Under the pieces are notes generated by a model that saw only the letters and a program-made list of their open reading frames with translations, was not told the DNA's origin and made no database searches. Made by a program: the position numbers and the translations under genes. From Echinarachnius parma (Eukaryota; Echinodermata; Echinoidea; Clypeasteroida; Echinarachniidae), in the NCBI GenBank assembly GCA_037951105.1, contig JBAMJV010009474.1:1-64000 (forward strand): a DNA stretch of 64,000 nt, written 5' to 3'. Below are positions 1 through 11,546 of the stretch, in pieces. Every line of letters starts with the position of its first letter. Positions within the stretch are counted from its first letter, which is position 1.

Positions 1-15
1 GCTTCCACCCCCAGA

Positions 16-345
16 ACTCAGCTGTTCTTTCAGCCATGGCATGCCCATTCAGTTCATCTCCTTCATCATCACCATTCACAGCCTTCCATCTTCATCTCTA
101 ACCTTGCATCCACACCGAATCTTGGAAACGATTCATTCTCTGAAACTTGGATTCAAACCCAGAATTATTCGATTGTTTTATAGGATTCTACTATTGACCT
201 GATCAATCTTACGCCCCAAAACTCATCTGCCCGATCAGCCATGGCATGCCCATTCACAGCCTTCCATCTTCATCTCTAACCTTGCATTCACACAAGAACC
301 AATTCATTCTCTAAAACTCTGATTCCAACTTGCATTATTTGTATG
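16..345. repeat. Two-copy tandem duplication, period about 205 bp
   Basis: The segment with 'cagccatggcatgcccattc' and 'ccttccatcttcatctctaa' occurs from about 16 and again from about 220. The second copy lacks about 20 bp ('agttcatctccttcatcatc') present in the first. No coding potential was recognised, and the array may extend left of the window. Confidence 0.75.
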
Positions 346-774
346 TAAATCAAGATTGTGTAAACACATTCAGGACTGGAACCAAAAGTACTCGGGATGT
401 GGCCTAAGGAGAATGCATGTTATAAAAAAAAAAATTAAAAATGATCTTGAATGGGTTACAAACTAACTATGATTCAAAATGTGCAGTAATGTAGATCGTA
501 TTTTGCAAGATAAAGATCAGCATATATTATTCTATCCAAGTATAACAGTCTAACTATATGCTGTAATGATGTTTTGACTGCATGGTTAGTGTTCAGTGAT
601 AACAAGGATTACTATTACTTCAACATTTACACTAATGTTACAGTATGATGATGCAAGTTAAATATTAGTAGCATAGATATCTTACCTATAAAGACTTTTA
701 TCAAACACATGCTGTAATGCTGTATGAAGGCATGGTAATAAGTTCAGTGGTCATTGCACTGTATAGATAAAGCA

Positions 775-1053
775 GGGCTCGACACTACTCACACTAGCAC
801 TTGCCCGCTTGCCCGGGGCAAGTAAAAATTGATATCGGGCACGTAAACTTTCTTAAACTGTCTAGTTTGCTTGCCCGATCGGGCAACTAAATGATTGTCC
901 AACTAGGAGAGAACAATGTCGATCATTTCATGTGTAAATCTCATCTAGAAGTAAGAGGGCAAGTACATTTTATATTGGGGCAAGAAAAATATAAAAGTTC
1001 ATGATTTTACTTGCCCGAACGGGCCAGTAGAGAAAAAAGTTAGTGTGGAGGCT
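775..1053. mobile_element. Interspersed 'TTGCCCG/CGGGCAA' element, copy 1
   Basis: Imperfect inverted ends (GGGCTCGACACTA on the left, TTAGTGTGGAGGC on the right) enclose several copies of the palindromic core CTTGCCCG..CGGGCAAG. Related sequence recurs near 13.85, 17.15, 27.4, 40.0 and 41.1 kb. It looks like a small non-autonomous DNA element; no transposase frame is present. Confidence 0.6.
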
Positions 1054-1150
1054 TGGATAAAGGTCTAGATGACTAGATCGGTGCTCATCTTCATCTTGGG
1101 GGGTCAGTTACATGGGTGTTGTGTGCACACACGCTCCTTCTCTTTCATCA

Positions 1151-1167
1151 CCCCCCCCCCCCCCCCC
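1151..1167 (+). repeat. Poly(C) tract (17 C)
   Basis: Uninterrupted run of 17 cytosines between 'tttcatca' and 'aatcttcatc'. It is one of many long C or G homopolymers in the window. Confidence 0.95.
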
Positions 1168-1327
1168 CAATCTTCATCTGCTAATGAATTGGCACTCCCA
1201 TGTAGTCCCATCCAAGATCTCTAGTGTAAATACCCTTCCAGCGAAACCCCTTGGGAATACAGATATGCTATCCACTTGCACCTAATGATCATCATCTGCA
1301 TGTGCCTATTAACTCACTGAATACTAC

Positions 1328-1522
1328 TACAGTCAAACCTGTCTATAGTGACCACTGACCACCAAAGGGAAGTAAGAAAAGTGGCCACTGTAGACAGGTG
1401 ACCTCTATTTATGAGAGACAGGTTCATTCACTTGTTTTTCTTTGCCGGGGATCATGTTTAGTGGCCACTGTAGGCAGGTTGGCTGCTATAGACAGGTGGC
1501 CACTAAGACAGGTTTTACTGTA
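1328..1522. mobile_element. TACAGT-ended MITE
   Basis: Terminal inverted repeats 'tacagtcaaacctgtc' and 'gacaggttttactgta' bound a 195-bp segment with internal copies of 'tggccactgta' and 'agacaggt'. The TA at each end fits a Tc1/mariner-type target site. The 62-codon frame inside is incidental. Confidence 0.75.
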
Positions 1523-2163
1523 TTTGATTCTCCAAGGTATAAACCAAATTCTCCATAGACCACACAATGGGTTAATCTTTTTGTAACCCTCAACAATCTT
1601 TTTTTAACATTTCACTGCACTTGTACTTGTTGTAGTATCAGTTTACACAGTTGGAGAAACCCATGGCTATATTAATCCCTCTGTTTAATACAAATTTTGT
1701 AATATATTTTCTGGCTGGCAAGATTTATTAATTAACACGGGACATTTACTGGTGATGCTGTAATTTTTTTGTTCAATACCTTTTTTGTTTGTGTGCATCC
1801 CTACACATGAAGTTTTCATTGTGTATCATTTAAAAAAAAAAAAAAAATTATTTGAAATTTACAAGAAAATATTATAACTTTGATTTTGTAACCCCAAAAT
1901 AAAACCATCTCATCGATTATTAAAAGGCACAATAAAAAATACAGTACAACCCACACACAAAGACATGGTATTTTGATTCTTTATTTTTGCACTCACATCA
2001 CGTGAGGTGAGGTGAGGTATAATGTAGTGCGTTTTTGACGATTTACAATTTTAGCATCTCCCTGGAGATTTCTGTAGGATCCCTAGTGATGCTATAAATA
2101 GGCTCCTACGAGATAACTCGTGATGGGAAAAGCCGACTGCTGTGTGACTAGCAATGGAGGCCA

Positions 2164-2482
2164 GGAGGGTGTTTCACAAAGATCTTAAGTTGAACCCAAC
2201 TCTAAAGTTGGACTTAAAAAGTATGGAAAGCCGTTAGTTTCGCTGACAACAAATTGTAACAGTACTTTTAAAAGGCAAAAAAAATGTTGTTTCAAATCAT
2301 TAATATTTTTCTATTATCAAGAAGATTTTCAAGTTCTTCATGTAAAATTTATGAAAAGTCTAAAATACTTGCACTTTTGTTTTCTAATATATTTTATTCC
2401 AAGGCTACAAGTGGTTTACCATACTTTTTAAAGTCCAACTTTGAGTTAAGTTCAACTTAGGATCTTTGTGAAACACCCCCCT
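2164..2482. mobile_element. 'GGGTGTTTCACAAAGATC' MITE, copy 1
   Basis: Left end GGAGGGTGTTTCACAAAG and right end CTTTGTGAAACACCCCCC are inverted. The inverted similarity continues inward through 'aagttgaac', 'aagttggactt' and 'agtatgg' to at least 60 bp per side. The centre is AT-rich. Relatives lie at 15949-16235 and 40533-40814. Confidence 0.8.
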
Positions 2483-3004
2483 GATAAGTTATATATTGAC
2501 GGTTTTGGAGGAAAAAAGGGGGAAGATGATTCAATTTTGCCTGACATTTCAGGAGACGGCGTGAACAGAGGTGACTCTGTGTATCAAGACATAACATCTC
2601 ACGTGTTAGAACGTGATATTTAAATGTTTGAGCGGTGCAGGTTGGTGTGTTCATGTCATGAGTGTTTTTTGGTGTGTATGCGTGTTATTTTTGGGGGTTA
2701 AAAGAGTGATTTAGTATTTATGAGCCTTTGTTTTAGAAAAAAAACTATCTCTATGTATATAGATTTTCTGTTTGAGTGTGTCTTTTATCAATTTGATTAA
2801 TTTGTTTTGGTACAAATTTACAAAAGTTATATTTCTGACTCAGTTACATATATAATAAAAGATGACATCATCATAACTGTGTCCAAGCTGTGTATTTTGA
2901 CACCCTTGCATGCACACTAGACCAAGAGAAATGGGTGAACCAAAGAAGTCGAGTTCATACCAGCTTGTATGTGCATCCCCTACAAGATTAATGTATATTA
3001 ATCC

Positions 3005-3238
3005 TTAACCCATCAAGGACGAGAGCTATTTTAAGGCAAAATTGATCATTATTTTCCTCAACAAATTGGCAACTCCTAATTTTGTTCTACCTTTTAATGA
3101 CATACAGGTGGAAAATATTTGGTTATTAAAATTAAAGACAAATATAAAGTAACTTTGCTGCAAAGTTGCAAATTTGAATGCCCAAATCTGCTTTGAAAAT
3201 ATGACAATGTGTTGCCAATTTTAGGATTTTCCTTAAGA
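3005..3238. mobile_element. TTAACCCATCAAGGAC repeat, copy 1 (partial)
   Basis: Begins 'ttaacccatcaaggacgaga' and matches 52508-52741 closely over about 235 bp, including 'caaattggcaactcct' and 'gttctaccttttaatgaca'. The right terminus seen in the second copy was not found here, so this copy appears broken. The overlapping 99-codon minus-strand frame is not considered a gene. Confidence 0.65.
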
Positions 3239-3760
3239 GACAAGACGTGATATAGGCATAAATGTTTCCATAGGAAATGGGTCAAGACTATTTTGCTAAA
3301 TGCGTAGAAATTTGGTGGTATTATTTCTGATATACAATGTACGTCAGCACACATTATCAATTTAATCCACTTGAAAAATGATGTGCGAGTCAATACAAAA
3401 TTAATTTTAATAAAGATGCATTCTTTATAGATCCTAGCCCAAGTATTTTATAGGACCAGTCCTAAACGGGATATAATAGCCCATTCAAGACTATTCTATA
3501 TTGGTACAACATGCATCACCCATATAGTCCTCAACTCAAGTTGGACCATGCAGGACCAGATGCAAATGGGTTAAATCCCGGGTTGGAGGCACGGTGTATG
3601 GACGCATGGTATGTCAACATACACATGTATGCGCTCATCACTCGTTCGTTGATATATCACCCTGGATTCTTCAAATATGTCTACTCTAGCAGAACCGTGA
3701 ATTTCACGAAGGCAAGACGGGCAGATGGGTACTCTCATAGGGAACATTAATCAACTATAT

Positions 3761-3997
3761 TGCCGTAATCTGACAAAAGGAAGCAACAGACAATCGGTAG
3801 TTTTCTTCTAAATGAGGATTTTTATGATGATATTTGTGCAGTTCCTTCCTTTTGACCTATCAATTTCACATAAATGGGTTGCCAGATGACTTTAATTTGT
3901 TCACCATTGTGTAGAGCATATCTCAATTACCCCAAAACAAGTATTAAAAAGACTATCCATAAAATTGTCAGTTGCTTCCTTTTGTCAGATTACGGCA
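3761..3997. mobile_element. MITE with perfect 27-bp terminal inverted repeats
   Basis: The left arm at 3761-3787 (starting TGCCGTAATCTGACAAAAGG) is the exact reverse complement of 3971-3997. The 237-bp element has a unique AT-rich middle. The identical arms suggest a young or gene-converted insertion. Superfamily unknown; flanks suggest a short TA/TAT target. Confidence 0.75.
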
Positions 3998-4101
3998 GTA
4001 TACCTGTGCTATCTATATATGACAACCGCTGAGTCATCCCCAATCTCGTTAAGGCATCTGTTTCTTTTTCTTTAAAACATATATTCGCCTGCATTTGGAA
4101 T

Positions 4102-4152
4102 TATGCAAGACTTGATATACATCAAGGTATGCAAGACTTGATATACATCAAG
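4102..4152. repeat. Perfect 26-bp tandem duplication
   Basis: 'tatgcaagacttgatataca' followed by 'tcaag' occurs twice, separated by a single g. The perfect identity suggests a recent slippage or small duplication. Confidence 0.85.
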
Positions 4153-4159
4153 ATGAGCA

Positions 4160-6150
4160 AGAAAAATGAAAATGATAAAGTATATACAGTATATAGCGCT
4201 TCCCCATTTTTAAAGCAGGAAGCAAAAGAAAAAAAGTCAGTTAGAAAAGGAATATCACACTCTCTCTGTATGTGTTTGTCAATTTACAAAATTTATGAAA
4301 TCAATTTATTTTAATGATTGAAAATGAGCCAAAAAAAGTAGGCTCATTAAAATATTTCTAGTCAGTTTCCTCTATATTTTAATCAGTTAATTTTAACATT
4401 TATTGGAATTGTATATATGCAATTAAAATTATAACGAGAACACTCTGATAAAATGAACATGCCAATTCAGTATTCACAGTCTGAAATAAACTAATTTAGG
4501 ATGATTTTAACATTTTCTTGGAATAATTATTGAATGAAACTTTAACAAGAACAAACGCATTGTCACACCTATGAATACTACAGTGTAGATAGATGATTGT
4601 ATTATGATGAACACCAGATCTCAACTATGCAATATTTGCAGGTTGGCCTCTAATAAACTGTCTCAAAATGTCTTTATAACAATTAGTGCTTTTCCACATT
4701 AAAAACATCTACATTTCATATTTTCAGTGGCTTATACTCTTATCAACATTACTTTACAAAAAATACAAAGAAATCACATTATTCTCTCTCTTCACAAACC
4801 ATGTTAGTTGTAAATACAAATTTTTGAAAATAAATAAAGAAAAAGACAGCCAAATAACAATAAAAATGTATGTAAAATACTATAATTTTTGGCAATTATT
4901 CCCTGCTATTTGATCAGTGAATGTATGGACAATCAGTACATTTATATTCATCTGTGCAGCCTATACTAGTACTAGTAGTGCTCAGCATTATTCAGCACAC
5001 CCAAAGACTGCCTGTCTTAAAATAGTCAAAAGAGGGCAGTATTGCAAATTGTTCTTCTGTTCAGATTGATAGCTGCCATGCAGGAAATTCACAAATGTCG
5101 GCAAGTTTTTGTAACTGAGAATCTCCCCTTCTCGTTTATTGTAGTGTACCTGCTATTTAAATCCAGGTAGTAGTTATAATCAATTTAATTTGTTTTGAGA
5201 ATGCAATTAGATTCTTACCTTTAGTTCAAATTTTTGGAAAGTTGATACAAAAAGTGAATCTGTCTGTTATAATGTTATAAAGAGTGTTCATATAAATGTT
5301 CAAATTATTATTATTATCATTATTATTATAATCAATACAATTTTTTAATGCAATGCCATTAATTTTAGTTTCTGTACACTATGTCTATGGTTTGTATTTT
5401 CATTTCAAGTATGAAATTGAAACTGGCCTTCACAGATTAATCTTCATCACATCACTTTCTCATTTTCATGCATATATGAGTTTTCTTTTCAGATGAATGG
5501 AAATCTGCTACCTCATGGTAAGCAGTTCTAATTATCTGTATACTGCCCTCTAGTGGCTTCAGAAATACAATGTTGACAATGTTCACTCACATTGCACCCA
5601 TACCACATAAAGCAATACCTCAAAAATTCTCTTTTTCAAAATCATTATGATGTTTCAGTCAAAACCATTTCCCTAATAATAGGTAACTAACTCTAAAGCT
5701 ACGAACACGTCTATAGCTAACTAACCAAATTGCCTTTCTGTTATTTTTTTTGGTGATAATAAGATGCAATGATCAACATTTCTTCAAAAAATAAATATGT
5801 CATCAACAGCAGTTTATTTAACATTAATCTTCTGATAATTGAGGCCCAATATATTTTTTTAATAACTTTAGTGAACAAAACTTTTGATAGTTTATTCTAA
5901 CTGTTCAACTTTCAAGCACAACACAGCAATTACACTGCCAAACCTCAGCTACAAGTGATTACAATTCACTAATCTCTGCTTAATCCAGGACTAATCCCTG
6001 GATAACAAACATTCCAACATTGTGTTCACACTGAATTCAAGGGTGGTCAAACCTTCTGATAAGTTGTGTTCATACACAACAATGAACCACCATGACAGGC
6101 TTGGAACAGGACAAAATTAATATTTATTTTTCGGGGGCTATATTACTTTT
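4160..6150. other. AT-rich intergenic or intronic DNA, no gene recognised
   Basis: Short AT-rich frames only. A (TTA)n microsatellite-like stretch lies near 5307-5332. The one item of note is a possible 25-nt microexon at 5493-5517, treated under findings. Confidence 0.5.
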
Positions 6151-6156
6151 CAAGCT

Positions 6157-6728
6157 TGCCTGCAAGAAAATAACACTCTAAAATTTGTTTTGCATTGAAC
6201 TCTATGCAAATTTACAAGGCTCTAGGCTGTTATAATTTTGGGTGGAGCTCTTTTATTGTTTTCAACGGCTTGAAATAATAATCGTTATAATATGATATAG
6301 CAGGTTTCACATGAGAATCATAGTGCTTTACATTACCGTCATTACCCCAGTCAAGGGATATATTGATATCTTGCAAAGTTCAATCATTCCTGCACACAAA
6401 GTGCTTAATTGTTTCCATTTTAAAACTATTCATCACATTTCACAACCTGCAATAGAATAGTGCAGTAACTTGTGGTATCATTCGACCCATTGATATCTAC
6501 CCAGTGTACCAAAGATAAGAAGGAATGAAATCAGCAAAGAGAAATGGGCTTCGCCGGGAATCGAACCAGAGACCTATGGATCAGTGAAAAAATACACAGG
6601 GGGGGCTCCGGGCGAATTCGCCCCCGAAATGCCCCAAAAGAGCCCCCGAAAATCAGAAAAGAGCCCCCATGAATTTGCATAGATGTTCAATGCAAAATAA
6701 AATTTTAGAGTGTTATTTCCATGCAGGA
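6157..6728. repeat. Inverted pair of a ~57-bp repeat around 460 bp
   Basis: 6157-6213 ('taacactctaaaatttg', 'tgcattgaac') is found in reverse complement at 6672-6728. Both arms adjoin 'gggggct' motifs. They may be two oppositely oriented copies of one element or the ends of a single larger one. Confidence 0.65.
6545..6590 (-). repeat. tRNA-derived fragment with B-box
   Basis: The minus strand reads GGTTCGATTCC, a standard pol III B-box, at 6557-6567, with tRNA-like sequence on both sides ('ggtctctggttcgattcccg'). A full cloverleaf is not present; best read as a SINE head or tRNA relic. Confidence 0.45.
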
Positions 6729-7261
6729 AATTTTATTTTATTTTAAACATTTTCCCCCTACTATGGATTGCTAGAGTGGTCAGCATGACATCAACTGACA
6801 ACAGTGATGCAACTTATCCCCACACATCGCTGTGGTGTGTGGAAGCAGTGTCTGACGAACATATAACTCCATTATAAGTAAGACACAAGAATGGCCATGA
6901 AACAAGATTGATCACCTAGTCCCAGCTACTTGTTTTGGCTGCGTGCCTAAGTCTAAGACAGACATCTACAATGTAACAACCAGTGTATCATGGCCATATG
7001 TTTAAAATGCTCATAATATATGCGGACAGAACAAAAGTTGTACCACTGTTGATGTAATGCATATCAATTTATATTTTTCTCACTAACACAACGTGACATT
7101 TCCAGATGTGTATATAGGGTACATGAATAAACAAGAATTATGTATATGTGTTTGTTAATGCAGGTTACATTTGAGACCTAACTACTGTATGTGGTCTGTC
7201 TGAGCATAATCATTCAACACAAGGCAACGAGTTAACAACCATACAAAGGAGGAATTAGAAT

Positions 7262-7552
7262 ATGAGGTGTAGCTATAGGGGGAGAGGAGGGGGGGGGGGG
7301 GGGTGGGGGCAGCATGAGAACTTGTATAATTCAACCCCCAAAAAATGTTTAAATAAGGTGCAACTTGAACTGCAAATTAGAACAATATTGTCAAATTCAG
7401 TGTGCACATGTCCCCCAAATAATTTGACAAGAAGAACAACCCCCCCCCCCCCTTAAAAAAAGGGACAAACATAGAGTATAAATAATGCCCCCCACCCCCC
7501 TCGACAGTAGTGAGCCCCCCAATCAGTAAGCCCTTCTACGCCACTGGTTAGA
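7262..7552. mobile_element. Poly(G)-bearing 'GGCGTAG' element, copy 1
   Basis: The right end 'ctacgccactggtt' is the reverse complement of a left-type end AACCAGTGGCGTAG; the left side has 'ggtgtagctatagggg'. G tracts at 7289-7303 and C tracts at 7440-7452 face each other as in the better copy at 14755-14861. The 64-codon frame inside is low complexity. Confidence 0.4.
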
Positions 7553-7782
7553 ATTTTATCAATACCCTCCCTCATGAAGAGTGTACGATTTATGTAGTAT
7601 CAACAATGTAATCAACAATGTAATCAACAGTGAGATCAAACTTTGTGTTTTATTCAGTCCAGGATACTATATATATGTACACGTCATAATATCACGCCTG
7701 AAAGAGGAAACAATCCCGTTCAATTAGCAATCAGTGACCTTCGTGGAACAGCTGCTGATCTATACATCGATGTTACATCAGT

Positions 7783-8135
7783 TGCACGGACTGACACAAG
7801 GCAAGTGTAAGACAGACAAACAGACAGCCAGACAGACGATTAGACAAACAAACAGACACTTGCCGAAGAATGATTCCTGAAGTACGAATTACTCATACGG
7901 ATCTATACACAAATCTTTTTAGACATTCAAATTTTTGACCCCCCCCCCCCCCCCCAAAAAAATGAAGAAAATTATTCATTGGTTACACAGACTTACATAA
8001 GGCAAGTGTCAGACAGACTCACAGACAGACACACAGACAAACAAACAGCCACTCGATGAAGAATCATACCCGAATAATTCCAAAATATGGATCTACACAC
8101 AATTTATGCAAATCATTTTAGACGATCAGATTTAA
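7783..8135. repeat. Two-copy tandem duplication, period about 201 bp
   Basis: 'ggcaagtgt.agacagac' followed by an AGAC/AAAC-rich stretch and 'gatctacacacaa' occurs from 7783 and from 7984. A C tract (about 7939-7955) ends the first copy only. Confidence 0.7.
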
Positions 8136-8789
8136 AAAAAACTCTACTACAATAGTGCTTTAACCTCTTACTCATTATGAACATACATATATTTCAAATT
8201 TGGCATAGATCTATAAAACTTTATTATAATTTCAGTGTATATCATTCAATATGTAAAATGACTCCAACTCCAAGTGTACTTTTTAGTTCTATATTTTTCA
8301 GTTTAAAAGAGACCAATACAGATGTATTGGTTTGTGCCTATCTACAAGCCTTACTGCTCGGTTGAGTCCACCACCGAGTTCATACAGTCTCTGTCTGTAG
8401 ATATTTAGCAAAGTGTCATCACTGTTATCCCTTTCAAGATGATGCAAGATAGTTGATAACTTTCTATAAGTCTATACTGTCCCTTATATGCCATTTAGAT
8501 TTACTCATTTGTTCCCTACAAGATAACACAAAAGCTCATAACTGTAATATATAGATCTGTAGCGTATTTTATAAAGTGGCATCAGTTATGTCCTCTACAT
8601 AATAACACAGGCTAGATAAAAAAAGGGTTTAGAGATTAATCTCATTGGCATGACCTTTTATCCTTCACAGATTAGTGCTAAGAGCTCTATATAGGAGGAT
8701 TGGGCAAATCTGCTTGAGGGTTATAAGCTTCTTTATAGGCAAGACAATGCAACAAGCCTCATCTGGGCTTTGAAGAGACTTTGCTTTGG

Positions 8790-9120
8790 TGTGTTTAGCT
8801 CGGGGACAGTAATATTCATGAGGTGGAATGAGTTGGAATTACATAGCGTATTATGGCTATTAAAGGGTGTTCAAAGATTTTTCTGTCCATAGGGTATATC
8901 AAAGTGTTAATAATGTTATCTGCCTTTTCATTAAATAATCACAGAGAAAAAAACACAATGTGAATGAAGGACTTTATTTTGTTTAGGGGACAGTAATATT
9001 CATGAGGTTCCATATAGACGTTACATAATGAGCTTTTGAGATTTTCCTCTCAGTTTGGGTATATCATGTGTTGAAATATTTTCTGAGTTTTCATTCAATA
9101 CACAATGACAATGTGAATGT
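8790..9120. repeat. Two-copy tandem duplication, period about 184 bp
   Basis: 'ggggacagtaatattcatga' occurs at 8802 and 8986, followed in both by matching 'gggtatatca', 'ttttcatt' and 'acaatgtgaatg' segments. The copies are clearly diverged. Confidence 0.7.
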
Positions 9121-9817
9121 GCCTCACGTAGATATGCAAGTAATACATGTAAATTGGCTCAGAATTTTACACAAATTACTTGCAAGATCACATACTTGAA
9201 CCATATTTCTGCAATATGTACAAAATAATAATTATATTTTGTGGTATCTATAAACACATTCCTCCCACCTAATATCCCCATACATTACAGAGTTAAAAGT
9301 AATACATGATCCACCCGGTTCATGCCTGCATGAACCTGATTGCGGGCAATTAATACGTCTATAAAGAATTTTCGTGACATAATTTTGTTTTCTCTCAAAT
9401 TTTCTTCACTGGCAGTGCTGATGATCAATGACTTGCCATAATCTCCATTTCTGGAATTGTCATGGTAGACTATTAATGGTAGTACTAGCTGTACCCGCGG
9501 AAATACGCGGGTTTTTGTAAGAGAAAGACGATGATGACATAACGACACTTTAAAACTTTACTAAATATCCCACAGTCATCATTTAAATAGTAAGACAAAA
9601 TAGACTCGGGCGATTCAATCCCACCCCACAACCCGTCGGGGCCCCGTCCAACGATACATCCGGCCAATTATGTATAACAAAATCATGATGGTTTAGTATC
9701 CACGCAAAGTTATTCAGTTATCCCCCATATTTCATATGATCCATAATTTGTTCCGCTTGTATTAAATGAGATACAATAATATATGTTTGTGTTCTTGCTA
9801 ATAAAGTAGCTTCGCCG

Positions 9818-9838
9818 CCCCCCCCCCCCCCCCCCCCC
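9818..9838 (+). repeat. Poly(C) tract (21 C)
   Basis: Uninterrupted C run within the first 280-bp duplication unit, following 'gcttcgccg'. Confidence 0.95.
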
Positions 9839-10092
9839 GCGGCTCCAATTGCCTGTATGACAAATAACCCGTCGTGTCCCCTACACGTTTCATATCATAA
9901 ACTAAGTTCTCCCGCGTAAACCTTTGTTCATATTCTTGAAAGGAATAGTAGCCGTGTCTATACATGAATTTGCATACTACATGAGCAGATACTTCCCCCA
10001 TCCATTCTACCCCCCACCCCCGATAATTTGTTCCGCTTGTATCAAATTAGATACAGTACACTATGTTCGTGTTCTTGCTAGCTTCGCCGCTT

Positions 10093-10121
10093 CCCCCCCC
10101 CCCCCCCCCCCCCCCCCCCCC
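10093..10121 (+). repeat. Poly(C) tract (29 C), longest in window
   Basis: Uninterrupted C run at the same place in the second duplication unit, after 'gcttcgccgctt'. The length difference (21 against 29) points to homopolymer slippage since the duplication. Confidence 0.95.
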
Positions 10122-10329
10122 GTGTCTCCAATTGCCTACATGACACATAACCGGCCGTCGTGTCCCCTAAACAATTCATATCCAAACTAAGTTCTCCCGC
10201 GTATACATTTTTTCATTTTCTCGTGAAACTCGATGATATATTCCTTTGAAGGGAATAATAAATGAGCAGATACCTCCCCCGTCCATTCTACCCCCCCCCA
10301 CCCCCCCCCACCCCCTCGGCGTCTCTTCT

Positions 10330-10970
10330 GGTACTGCATGGTAGCTTCGTGGTTGACTTAATACATCTTACCACAAGCTGGCGCAATTAGAGTTTGTGTA
10401 CGGTAGGGCGAATGAGATAGTGACCAGAGACGATGGTCAGCAGATCAGTGAGCTATGCAAATAAACTACGGTTCGGTGGGGTAATTAGATGACTGCGCGA
10501 CGTGTATACACGGCTGTACAGCCATTGCGCGTTGTATAACCGCAGCTAAATTGAAGTTGTCGCATTTTGTCGTCGATGCACTTACAAACACGATGCCAAT
10601 CGGCAATAGCGATCATTACAATACCATCCGCGTAATATAAATATTGATATTTATCAAAACACGGGTTGTTTCGCAACGTGTTATATCTAAAACGGTTTCT
10701 CGATATATTATTTGTTTTATCTACTCCAATTTATATTCTTACAAATACTTTTACGTCGATAAATCGTTAGTCAATGCTCGGCGTCTTAAACGGGCAATTG
10801 AAATTGCTGACTTTCCCTTTTCTTCGATCTGGACGACGACCACGGGGCGGGGGCGACTCGGGAATGCCTTATTGTCCTCCGCAAAACGTATATCCTTCGA
10901 TCGCGACGGTCGGGAAGTCGCCGAATCCTCGGGGTGAGGATATCTCGAGTGGGAGGCATTTGGGGGGTTG
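10330..10970. other. CpG-dense segment, function unknown
   Basis: CpG dinucleotides are frequent here ('gcgcgacg', 'cgtcgtcgatg', 'tcgatcgcgacggtcg') whereas most of the window is CpG-poor. It may be the body of the element that ends at 9485, a host CpG island, or recently arrived DNA. The minus strand is open from about 10730 to 10485 and contains 'YYADGIVMIA', loosely like a reverse-transcriptase YADD box with the second D replaced; this is weak. Confidence 0.35.
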
Positions 10971-11043
10971 AAGCTTACCGTATTAATATAATAGATATAT
11001 GTGGGTCAATATGGCATTAGCTTCTGCCCAGCCTATAATAGTA

Positions 11044-11386
11044 CATACCTGCCAACATTTGAAATTCAGAAATCTGTACCCACTGCGGGGGTCTGGGAGA
11101 AAAACGGCCTCGTGAAATTATTCACGAGGGCTATTTTGGGGCTCACGGGGGCTCTTTTTTTTTTTACATCGTTTTCACTGCTCAAGGGTCTAATAAATGA
11201 TTATCATGATGTGATCTATCCGATTATGCCATGTTTGGTACGTTTCTGGCGCTTTCCGATCATGCAAAAAGATGTTTATTTTTGGTCATTCAGAATTTTG
11301 AAAAATCGGAATACTCCGATTTTTAAGGTCCTAAAAATTCAGAAAATCGGAATATTCCGAATAAATCGGAACAGTTGGCAGGTATG
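11044..11386. mobile_element. CATACCTGCCAAC-ended MITE
   Basis: Perfect 13-bp inverted ends CATACCTGCCAAC and GTTGGCAGGTATG flank a body with repeated 'aatcggaata.tccga'. The 150-codon plus frame (11001-11453) runs through it without recognisable domains and is not treated as a gene. A relative with TGCCAAC ends lies at 60492-60962. Confidence 0.75.
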
Positions 11387-11459
11387 TATAGTAGCATGTT
11401 ACATTGCACATAGGAATGTGACTTTAGCACAAAAAAGAGGAAAAGGCCGATAAACCCAT

Positions 11460-11546
11460 TTACCCCGTTCCCTTCAAGATTCTGAAACCCCCATAGACTT
11501 TGTACATAGGCCACCGGGTTACACTTACAGTAGGCAAGGGGGTAAC
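11460..11546. mobile_element. Short TTAACCCGTTCCC palindromic element, copy 1
   Basis: About 85 bp with diverged inverted ends ('taccccgttccctt' and 'aagggggtaac') and the core 'ccccatagactttgtaca' shared with copies at 26164, 28385, 30291 (weak) and 51193. The TTAA at its ends is degraded here. Confidence 0.65.

Larger units (their letters stand above)
9485..10305 (-). mobile_element. Possible Helitron 3' terminal region
   Basis: Read on the minus strand, the left edge has ACCCGCG, a 6-nt loop and CGCGGGT, then ACAG, CTAG and T. A GC-rich 7-bp hairpin a few bases before CTAG, followed by a T target base, is the classical Helitron 3' signature. No Rep/helicase sequence was recognised and no TC 5' end was found, so the other boundary is arbitrary. 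The block is richer in CpG than its surroundings. Confidence 0.35.
9743..10305. repeat. 280-bp direct duplication with long C tracts
   Basis: 'ataatttgttccgcttgtat' occurs at 9743 and 10023. Both copies continue through 'gtgttcttgcta', 'gcttcgccgc', a C tract, 'tccaattgcct', 'cgtcgtgtcccct', 'aaactaagttctcccgcgta' and 'tgagcagata'. The second copy carries a longer C tract and an insertion near 10205-10240. Confidence 0.85.

Noticed and set aside
11001-11453. 150-codon plus-strand open frame
   Set aside because: It runs across a CATACCTGCCAAC-ended MITE and its flanks and has no recognisable domain.
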